From an uncultured Cytophagaceae bacterium (GTDB lineage: Bacteria; Bacteroidota; Bacteroidia; Cytophagales; Spirosomataceae): a DNA stretch of 7,709 nucleotides. The notes beneath the pieces were generated by a model, which was given only the letters and a program-made list of their open reading frames with translations, searched no databases and was not told the DNA's origin. The stretch lies in the NCBI GenBank assembly GCA_903960725.1, contig CAJCBY010000456.1:1-7709 (forward strand), given 5' to 3'. Positions within the stretch are counted from its first letter, which is position 1. Every line of letters starts with the position of its first letter. Shown in pieces: positions 1 to 6,019 of this stretch. Made by a program: the position numbers and the translations under genes.

Positions 1-2610
1 ATCTAAATAGAAAATAGCGGCTGCTTCTACGCTTTCTTCATCCTTTCCATTGGTTGAGCTAAATTCTTGGTAGGCAATCAGGGCAGAATCTAATTCATTT
101 AACTTTAGATAGGATTGTAGGATGCGTTTATTTGAGCGCTGAATAAGGGTGGAATCAACCCCTTTATCTTTCAAAAGACGGTAATGAACGATAGCTTTAG
201 AATAAGCAGCTGAATCAAATTCGATATCTGCTACTTTAGAAATAACAGAATTCAACGATGGATGAGCGTTTTGTTCAATCACCTTTTTGTAGAATTCGTA
301 AGCTACTACTTTGTTATTAGAACGGTTTGCAGCATCTGCAATTAAATAAGTTACTTCTACTACACGCTCGTCAGCAGGATAATGAGCAATGAAATTTTTC
401 AAAGGTTGAATGGCCTTATCGTATTTCTCACCTAAATAGATTCCTTTCGCTGCTTGGTATTCTAAATCTGTTTTTTCTTCCTCATTTAGGCTGCTATTTT
501 GGTACATCTGCAGATAGGCTGTCATTTCTTCCGGACGCCCTACGTCATTTAACTCTTCTTGTAAACCGGCTACAGCATCTTTAGCAAAAGACTCTTTAGC
601 ATACTTTTCAATGACTACTTTGTAGTCTGCAATGGCCTTTTCAGGTTGCTTTGCATTAGAATAAGATTGTGCTCTTTTTAAGATGGATTCAGCGTAATAT
701 GGGCTATTCGGTTGATTGGTAATCAAATCAGTAAATCCTTCAATTGCCTCTGCATATTTACGAGAACGGAATGAAATCAAGTTTTCTTGAAAGCTGGCAT
801 CATCTCCAAACTTTGTATTCGGGAAAGCCTTTTTCAACGCTTGGAAGGTTGCTTTAGCCTCTGTATCGCGTTCTAAATACATTAAAGTGATCCCTTTTTG
901 GTATAACGCATAGTCTTTCTCTGTTTTTACATTCTCAATAGCTTGATTGTAAAAAGATAAAGCTTCCGAGTAATTTTTTGCGACTAAATAGGTATCAGCT
1001 AGACGTAAAAGTGCATTTGAATTCGCTTTCCCTGCCGGATTTGCTTTCAGTTGCTCAACGTAAGTTTTAAAATACGTATTCGCGCTTGTGAATTCTTTTA
1101 CGGAGAAATAGGCATATGCGATTCCAATACGGTTTCTTTGGAGAAAATCAGCGGAATGTTTACCTGATAAAAGAGGTTTATAGACCTGAATAGCGGCTTC
1201 AAAATCCTTTAATTGAGAAAGGGATTCTGCTTTACCAAAAGAGGATTCATCTGTTACATTTTGGTTAGCAGCTTGCGCAATAGCTTGATCAAAATAAGTA
1301 ATGGCCTCCTTGTATTGTTCCTTATTGTAGGCTTTACTACCTAAATTGTAGGTTAAAGTCTGATAAGCCACTTTCATTTCATCCGAGATTGGAATACCTG
1401 AAGTAAGGAGTGTTGTAGCTGGCTGTAGCGTCGCTAACTTAAGGATAGCATCCGCCGCTAAACTCTGGTATGACGCTGTGAAAGAGCTTTTTGGATAGGT
1501 TTTGCCAAATTGAAGGATAGCCTGAAGACCCTCCGTCCATTTACCTAAATCCATCGAAATACTTAAGGACTTAAATTGTGCCTCTTCTTTCAAGGATGGG
1601 TCTTGGTCTAGCAATCCTACTTTAGTAAAGCTGGCAGCGGCCTCTGACTTTTTCCCCATTTTCAATAAGGCTAACCCTTGCAAGTAATAGGCTTTTTGGC
1701 CTAAAGAATCCTCTTTTAATAATCCGGCTACCGATTGAATGGCTTCATCGTATTTTTCAATCGAGTAAAGTGAAAATCCTTTTCTGTAGGCAGCGGCATC
1801 ATTTTTATGATCTTTTAAATAGTCCGTGAAGCTTTTAGCTGCCTTCGCATACTGCCCTTTTTTAAATTGAACTTCAGCTACTAACAAAGCTAGATCTGGA
1901 TAAGACGCAATAATTGGTTCTGCATACTTCAATAATTCATCCCACTGCGCGGTTTGCTGATAGGAGGAAATTAACCAATACGGTAAATCTTTGCGGTATT
2001 TAGAATTTCCATTTGACTTTTTGAAATCTGCAATGGCCTCTAAAAAATTCTTCTGTTGATACTGAATTACACCTGCGTAATAGGCCGCAGAAAAGGCGTA
2101 TTCTTCATCAGGATCCGTTTTAACCTCATTGAAAAGAGCTAAAGCCTTTTCCATTTCTTTTGTTTCAAAATAAGCCACGCCTAATTTATACCGCGCCTCT
2201 ACATTGCCTAAGGATGAATTTTCTAGGTAACGGATCGCTTTGGTATAATTCGCTACATCGTAGAAGTACAAACCTATCTTTCTAAATAAAAGATTGCTAT
2301 GAGGGCTATCTGGGTGCTTTAAATTAAAATGATAACCTAATACCTCTATTTCAGGTTGATTTAAGTAAAGGGAGCACAAAACCTGGTAGAATTCTGCGGT
2401 GATGACATCATTTTTAGTGGCATCTGCTTGCCTACTTAAGAAGTTGGTAAACTCCTCGCGAGCCGCTACATAGTTTTGGGCATCAAAATACTCTTTCCCT
2501 TGATTAAAGTGAATCTGATTGCTCTCAAAAGCTAAAGAGGCTTGCGCAAAAGACGATAAATGAAGGGATAAAAAGAGAACGAGGCAGTAAAAAGATGATT
2601 TAAATACCAT
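1..2610 (-). CDS. Large exported tetratricopeptide-repeat (TPR) protein, partial (C-terminus beyond left edge)
   Basis: The frame is open from the ATG at 2608-2610 to base 1, giving 870 codons with no stop, so the 3' end lies outside the window. Residues 1-22 form a signal peptide: a Lys, a hydrophobic stretch (CLVLFLSLHL), then SSFA before Gln23, a typical Bacteroidota signal peptidase I site with no lipobox Cys. The rest is almost wholly helical TPR-like repeats. Clear units include residues 35-57, 141-165 (YKLGVAYFETKEMEKALALF), 245-267, 275-295, 420-445 (GSKAYNKEQYKEAITYFDQA), 534-560, 568-590, 640-668 and 722-742. TPR arrays are protein-binding scaffolds, and this one would act in the periplasm or at the inner face of the outer membrane. 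Very long TPR proteins of this kind are common in Bacteroidota and are largely uncharacterised; some repeats resemble the BamD/CpoB type. No catalytic domain is visible. It is divergent from the M61 peptidase gene. The TPR call is secure; the function is unknown. Confidence 0.9.
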   Translation of the reverse strand, partial: MVFKSSFYCLVLFLSLHLSSFAQASLAFESNQIHFNQGKEYFDAQNYVAAREEFTNFLSRQADATKNDVITAEFYQVLCSLYLNQPEIEVLGYHFNLKHPDSPHSNLLFRKIGLYFYDVANYTKAIRYLENSSLGNVEARYKLGVAYFETKEMEKALALFNEVKTDPDEEYAFSAAYYAGVIQYQQKNFLEAIADFKKSNGNSKYRKDLPYWLISSYQQTAQWDELLKYAEPIIASYPDLALLVAEVQFKKGQYAKAAKSFTDYLKDHKNDAAAYRKGFSLYSIEKYDEAIQSVAGLLKEDSLGQKAYYLQGLALLKMGKKSEAAASFTKVGLLDQDPSLKEEAQFKSLSISMDLGKWTEGLQAILQFGKTYPKSSFTASYQSLAADAILKLATLQPATTLLTSGIPISDEMKVAYQTLTYNLGSKAYNKEQYKEAITYFDQAIAQAANQNVTDESSFGKAESLSQLKDFEAAIQVYKPLLSGKHSADFLQRNRIGIAYAYFSVKEFTSANTYFKTYVEQLKANPAGKANSNALLRLADTYLVAKNYSEALSFYNQAIENVKTEKDYALYQKGITLMYLERDTEAKATFQALKKAFPNTKFGDDASFQENLISFRSRKYAEAIEGFTDLITNQPNSPYYAESILKRAQSYSNAKQPEKAIADYKVVIEKYAKESFAKDAVAGLQEELNDVGRPEEMTAYLQMYQNSSLNEEEKTDLEYQAAKGIYLGEKYDKAIQPLKNFIAHYPADERVVEVTYLIADAANRSNNKVVAYEFYKKVIEQNAHPSLNSVISKVADIEFDSAAYSKAIVHYRLLKDKGVDSTLIQRSNKRILQSYLKLNELDSALIAYQEFSSTNGKDEESVEAAAIFYLD

Positions 2611-2628
2611 AGGTTTATTGTCAATAGT

Positions 2629-2662
2629 CAAGACTAAACAATAATACGATTTTTATGTCAAA
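2629..2662 (-). promoter_or_regulatory. Candidate Bacteroidota-type promoter for the large TPR gene
   Basis: Read on the minus strand, TTTG (2659-2662) is followed after 22 bases by TAGTCTTG (2629-2636). This matches the Bacteroidota -7 consensus TAnnTTTG at all but one defined base. The predicted transcript would have a leader of about 15 bases before the ATG at 2610, with no Shine-Dalgarno sequence. The spacing is slightly longer than the usual 19-21 bases, so the call is tentative. I found no comparably good match for the opposite strand: TAATTTTA at 2731-2738 is the nearest -7-like element for the peptidase gene, and it lacks a -33 partner. Confidence 0.3.
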
Positions 2663-2767
2663 TAATTGTAGAGAGATTTAGAATTATTTGGAAATAAATA
2701 GCACATGCTAGACTATACGGCTGATTTTTATAATTTTACTAAAATCTATTTCACAACAAAAATACTT

Positions 2768-4531
2768 ATGAATTTAAAACTCCTATTCTTGAGTGTAATC
2801 GCGTCATTTAGCTGTTTTGCAGGACCGATCAAACACGAAATCAGTATGCCAGAGCCCTACTCTCATTATTTTGAGGTCAAAACGACGGTAGATGTCAGCA
2901 AAGAATCCAATTTTTTTGATCTTAAAATGGCAGCTTGGACACCTGGCTCTTATTTAATTAGAGAATTTGCAAAAAATGTGGAGTCTGTCTCGGCTGAATC
3001 AGGTGGCCAAAACCTCGGCATTTCGAAAACCAACAAAAATACATGGCGCATCGCATTAAAGCCTGGTTTGAAACAAGTCACTGTGCATTACCGTGTGTAT
3101 GCTTTTGAGATGTCGGTTCGTACGTCCTTTTTAGATGATGCACATGGGTATATCAATCCGGCTAGCGTGTTAATGTATGCTGCTAAATTCGCCTCTCAGC
3201 CTCAGGAATTAACGATTATTCCGCACAAGGATTTTAAAAAGGTGTCGACTGCGATGAAAAATGTAGGTGGCTTCAATTACATAGCGAAGAACCTAGATGA
3301 GTTGATCGACTCCCCTATTGAGATTGGAAATCACAAAGTTTGGGACTTCAAAGTAAACAACATTCCTCATCAAATCGCCTTCTATGGCCCCGCGAAAGTC
3401 GATTCTGTTAAATTCCTAAAAGATGTACAGAAGATGGCAGAGGAAGCCCAAAAAGTGGTAGGTGAGCATCCTTGCGATCACTATTTGTTCATTATCCACA
3501 ACTTAAATCGAGGCGGTGGCGGTCTAGAGCACTTGTACTCAACGACTTGTCAAGTAACCCGTTCTAGTTATGAGACGACTAAAGGATACCAGGGAATTAT
3601 GAATTTATTAGCCCATGAGTATTTTCACTTATGGAACATAAAGCGCATTCGGCCTAAATCTTTAGGGCCATTTGACTACGAAAATGAGAATTATACGCAC
3701 AATTTGTGGTTCTCTGAAGGAATTACAAGCTATTATGCAGATGTAATTAATCAACGTAGCGGAATGGTTTCTACAGCTGATTATATTAAAGGCTTAGGGG
3801 ACGATATTTCTGGTGTTGAAAATACTCCAGGAAATCAAGTAGAATCTGCGGCTGAATCTAGCTGGGATGCCTGGATTAAATATTACCGTCCGAATGAAAA
3901 CTCGCGAAATGCTACAGTCTCCTATTATGATAAAGGCTCTCTATTAGGAGGTGTTTTGAATATGTGGATCATTCAACAAACGAATGGAGCTAAATGCCTG
4001 GATGATGTTTTCAAATTATTATACCAAACCTATTATTTGAAAGCTGGACGCGGATTTACAGATCAGGAATTAGAAGATGCGTTCTCTAAAGTAGCGGGAT
4101 CATCTGCTGCTGAATTCTTTAAAACGCATATTTATGGAGTTAAGACGCCTGCATATGTGTCTCTATTTAAGGCTTTCGGCTACCAATTTACAGACGCAAA
4201 CGTAGCTAAGACGTTGCCCTATGTAGGGGTTAGCATTGCTGCTGGACGCGTTATATCCGTATACAAAGGAGGATCTGCCTATGTAGCCGGGCTCAATGTA
4301 GGCGATGAGGTAGTGAAGGTGAATGGAGCTGATTTTCCAGGCATCGATAAATTATTAGCGGACAAGAAACCTGGGGATTCACTTGTATTCTCAGTGAAAA
4401 GAGATGGAATGGAGCGTACTTTCTTAGTGGCTGTGCAGCAAACGCCTTTAAAGGCATTTGTGATTGAATCAGAGGCTACACCAACGTCAGCGCAATTGAA
4501 ACTGCGCCATAAGTGGTTAGGTGGGAATTAA
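2768..4531 (+). CDS. Secreted M61 family metallopeptidase (glycyl aminopeptidase type) with C-terminal PDZ domain
   Basis: A zinc-dependent M61 peptidase of 587 residues. The frame is open from an ATG at 2705, but I prefer the ATG at 2768. It begins a clean signal peptide (MNLKLLFLSVIASFSCFAG, cleavage near residue 18 or 19), which the upstream start would bury behind 21 residues rich in Tyr, Phe and Thr. Cys16 is not in a good lipobox, so a soluble periplasmic or secreted protein is likely. The N-terminal beta domain spans about 20-190. A GGGGLEH motif at 249-255 matches the conserved M61 segment ahead of the active site. The zinc site is HEYFHLW, with H283, catalytic E284 and H287, and the third ligand is probably E317 in WFSEG. 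A PDZ domain covers about 484-560 (PYVGVSI, then GSAYVAGLNVGDEVVKVNG). The architecture and length are standard for M61 proteins, which remove N-terminal residues, Gly or Ala preferred in characterised members. The substrate here is unknown. The last 4 bases overlap the convergent 78-residue gene. Confidence 0.95.
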   Translation: MNLKLLFLSVIASFSCFAGPIKHEISMPEPYSHYFEVKTTVDVSKESNFFDLKMAAWTPGSYLIREFAKNVESVSAESGGQNLGISKTNKNTWRIALKPGLKQVTVHYRVYAFEMSVRTSFLDDAHGYINPASVLMYAAKFASQPQELTIIPHKDFKKVSTAMKNVGGFNYIAKNLDELIDSPIEIGNHKVWDFKVNNIPHQIAFYGPAKVDSVKFLKDVQKMAEEAQKVVGEHPCDHYLFIIHNLNRGGGGLEHLYSTTCQVTRSSYETTKGYQGIMNLLAHEYFHLWNIKRIRPKSLGPFDYENENYTHNLWFSEGITSYYADVINQRSGMVSTADYIKGLGDDISGVENTPGNQVESAAESSWDAWIKYYRPNENSRNATVSYYDKGSLLGGVLNMWIIQQTNGAKCLDDVFKLLYQTYYLKAGRGFTDQELEDAFSKVAGSSAAEFFKTHIYGVKTPAYVSLFKAFGYQFTDANVAKTLPYVGVSIAAGRVISVYKGGSAYVAGLNVGDEVVKVNGADFPGIDKLLADKKPGDSLVFSVKRDGMERTFLVAVQQTPLKAFVIESEATPTSAQLKLRHKWLGGN

Positions 4532-4764
4532 TCCGAATGTTTAACCATTTCGGCGTACATATTTTTAAAGGTCTGTAAGACGAAATCTTGAAAGGAGGAG
4601 CTGGATACCAGCTCCTCTATTTCATTTTGGGAAGAAAAGTCCATCACGGAATATTTGTAACTCTGCTCTAAGTGCGGAGTCTCAAACTTCACGATGTATT
4701 TAGAATTCCACTCAAAAAGTGAGATTCGCATTTGTGGATGGCTTATTTCCTTGATAAAATGCAT
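4528..4764 (-). CDS. Uncharacterised 78-residue cytoplasmic protein, translationally coupled to the cyclophilin
   Basis: I do not recognise a named family. The protein has no signal peptide or membrane segment. The N-terminal half looks like a small beta sheet (MRISLFEWNSKYIVKFETPHLEQSYKYSV, about residues 12-40). The C-terminal half is predicted helical and acidic to amphipathic (EIEELVSSSSFQDFVLQTFKNMYAEMVKH). Reality as a gene is supported by its position. Its ATG overlaps the stop of the upstream cyclophilin gene by one base (TAATG on the coding strand), a classic translational-coupling arrangement, and its stop overlaps the M61 gene end by 4 bp. Neither strand has room for another frame. 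The even mix of hydrophobic and charged residues also looks like a folded protein. The link to the isomerase is positional only, and no function is proposed. Confidence 0.75.
   Translation of the reverse strand: MHFIKEISHPQMRISLFEWNSKYIVKFETPHLEQSYKYSVMDFSSQNEIEELVSSSSFQDFVLQTFKNMYAEMVKHSD
4595..4617 (+). terminator. Strong GC-rich hairpin, candidate terminator for the M61 peptidase transcript
   Basis: A perfect 10-bp inverted repeat (GAGGAGCTGG at 4595-4604, loop ATA, CCAGCTCCTC at 4608-4617) starts 63 bases after the peptidase stop codon. On the plus strand it is followed by TATTTCATTTT (4618-4628), a T-rich but interrupted tract, which fits an intrinsic terminator for the plus-strand transcript. 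On the minus strand the following bases are not a T tract. It lies wholly inside the 78-residue gene, where it encodes E50 to S57 (EELVSSSS). Whether it acts as a terminator is inference from structure and position. Confidence 0.45.
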
Positions 4765-5201
4765 TAGTCTTGAATGATTTTAACGCTTTGGATTTTATCC
4801 CCTTCACGCACTAAATCAATTACGTCTACTCCTTCAATTACTTTTCCAAAACACGTGTGCTTACGGTCTAAGTGTGCCGTATTGTTACGAGAGTGGCAAA
4901 TAAAGAACTGAGATCCACCTGTGTTAGGTCCGCGGTGTGCCATTGATAAAACGCCACGGTCGTGGAACTGGTTGTTTCCGGTTAATTCGCAAGGAATCGT
5001 GTAGCCTGGGCCACCTGCTCCAGTTCCATCTGGACAACCTCCTTGGATCACGAAATCATTGATTACGCGGTGGAAAGAGATGCCGTCATAAAAGCCTTTC
5101 TCTGCTAAGTCGATGAAGTTTTTAACGTGGATAGGTGCATCCTCTGTGTAGAATTCGATTTTCATTAACCCTTTATCGGTTAACATTTCTGCGTATGCCA
5201 T
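4764..5201 (-). CDS. Cyclophilin-type peptidyl-prolyl cis-trans isomerase, cytoplasmic
   Basis: A single-domain cyclophilin of 145 residues (EC 5.2.1.8), which speeds cis-trans isomerisation of Xaa-Pro bonds during folding. The core active-site motif is FHRVINDFVIQGG at 43-55. R45, F50 and Q53 align with human CypA R55, F60 and Q63. GSQFFI (96-101) and LDRKHTCFG (111-119) supply the rest of the binding pocket, with F100 and H115 matching CypA F113 and H126. The CypA Trp121 position is His110 here, a substitution that predicts weak cyclosporin binding, as in many bacterial cyclophilins. There is no signal peptide, so it is cytoplasmic, like E. coli PpiB. At 145 residues it is a little shorter than typical bacterial cyclophilins of about 165. 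The start at 5201 gives an N-terminus (MAYAEMLTDKGLMKIEFY) that fits the family. The leader is AT-rich with no Shine-Dalgarno sequence. It is the first gene of a two-gene unit with the 78-residue protein. Confidence 0.95.
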   Translation of the reverse strand: MAYAEMLTDKGLMKIEFYTEDAPIHVKNFIDLAEKGFYDGISFHRVINDFVIQGGCPDGTGAGGPGYTIPCELTGNNQFHDRGVLSMAHRGPNTGGSQFFICHSRNNTAHLDRKHTCFGKVIEGVDVIDLVREGDKIQSVKIIQD

Positions 5202-5223
5202 AATTTTACATTTAATTAAGCTA

Positions 5224-5231
5224 CAAAGATG
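5224..5231 (-). promoter_or_regulatory. Candidate -7 element for the cyclophilin operon
   Basis: Read on the minus strand this is CATCTTTG, one base from the Bacteroidota consensus TAnnTTTG. It lies 22 bases upstream of the cyclophilin ATG, in the 74-bp divergent gap shared with the TPR lipoprotein gene. No TTTG or TTG sits at the expected -33 distance, so the evidence is weak. On the other strand GAACTTTG at 5258-5265 is a similarly imperfect element for the lipoprotein gene. It would leave a leader of only a few bases. Confidence 0.25.
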
Positions 5232-5275
5232 CGAATGAAATTTGAATTATTTAAATTGAACTTTGTTTTAGCCTT

Positions 5276-6019
5276 ATGAAATATATCCTCTTCTTTTTTG
5301 CTTCATTCTTCCTTTTAAGTTGTTCTAACACATCTGCGGATGAAAAGCGTGAATCCAGTGCCTTCTTTTTGCGTGGAAATGCGAAATGGAAAGAAAAAGA
5401 GTACCATGAGGCTGTTAAATGGTATACGGAGGCGATTGCCAAACGCCCAGATTTCTCAGATGCCTACTATAATCGTGGTCTAGTTTACCAAATCTTAGAG
5501 AAAAATGACGAGGCGCTGGCCGATTTTTCAAAGGCCTCAGAATTAGATGATAAATTTGCCCCTGCCCTCTTTAAAAAGGCAGAAATGTTACAAACCTTAC
5601 AACGATTTGATGAGGCAATTCCAGCGGTGGATGCCTTGGTGAAATCTTTCCCAGATTCGGCTGCGAATTGGACGTTAAAAGGCGATATTTTGTTACAAAA
5701 AGAGGATTTATCGGGTTCTCTTTCTTCTTATGACCGCTCTCTTTCGCTCGATTCTACCTCTATCGAAACATTGATAAATAAGGGTGTAGTCTTGCAAGAG
5801 ATGAATGAAATCGATTTAGCGGAAGCCGTTTTCAAGAAGGCATTGAAGTCAGGTAAATACGAGGATTTACTCAATAATAATTTAGGTTACCTCGCTATAC
5901 AGCGAATGCAGTGGGATTTAGCGGCAGCTTATGTGAAGAAAGCCCTTGAAAAGGATCCAAAGAATGAGTTGTATTTAAAGAATTGGGCCAAAATTCAGGC
6001 CAAATCAAGCCTTAAATAA
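5276..6019 (+). CDS. TPR-repeat lipoprotein
   Basis: A 247-residue protein with a type II signal peptide: MKY, a Phe/Leu-rich core, then the lipobox FLLSC with the lipidated residue Cys16. The mature N-terminus CSNTSADEK does not place acidic residues directly after the Cys or a Ser, so it is not a clear surface-export signal. A periplasm-facing location on the outer or inner membrane is more likely. About six TPR units fill residues 28-240, for example RGNAKWKEKEYHEAVKWYTEAI, NRGLVYQILEKNDEALADFSKA and NLGYLAIQRMQWDLAAAYVKKA, with the usual Gly, Ala and Pro pattern. TPRs mediate protein-protein contacts; the partner cannot be read from the sequence. It is divergent from the cyclophilin unit across a 74-bp gap, and its last 15 bp overlap the end of menD on the other strand. 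The ATG at 5276 is chosen because it begins the signal peptide directly. The lipoprotein and TPR calls are firm; the role is unknown. Confidence 0.9.
   Translation: MKYILFFFASFFLLSCSNTSADEKRESSAFFLRGNAKWKEKEYHEAVKWYTEAIAKRPDFSDAYYNRGLVYQILEKNDEALADFSKASELDDKFAPALFKKAEMLQTLQRFDEAIPAVDALVKSFPDSAANWTLKGDILLQKEDLSGSLSSYDRSLSLDSTSIETLINKGVVLQEMNEIDLAEAVFKKALKSGKYEDLLNNNLGYLAIQRMQWDLAAAYVKKALEKDPKNELYLKNWAKIQAKSSLK

Noticed and set aside
2705..2767. N-terminal extension of the M61 peptidase from an ATG at 2705
   Set aside because: The extra 21 residues precede and would mask a well-formed signal peptide that starts at the ATG at 2768, so the downstream start is preferred.
4619..4632. Similarity of this stretch to one arm of the menD palindrome (shared TTTCATTTTGG)
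   Set aside because: Only about 11 bases are shared and no second arm is present, so it is not a second copy of the element.
5165..5184. 6-bp inverted repeat TTAACC/GGTTAA near the cyclophilin start
   Set aside because: Short and AT-rich with a 7-base loop inside conserved coding sequence; expected by chance.
5251..5442. Open frame on the minus strand opposite the lipoprotein start
   Set aside because: It lies antisense to the clear signal peptide and first TPR of the lipoprotein and crosses the divergent promoter gap. The peptide resembles no family.
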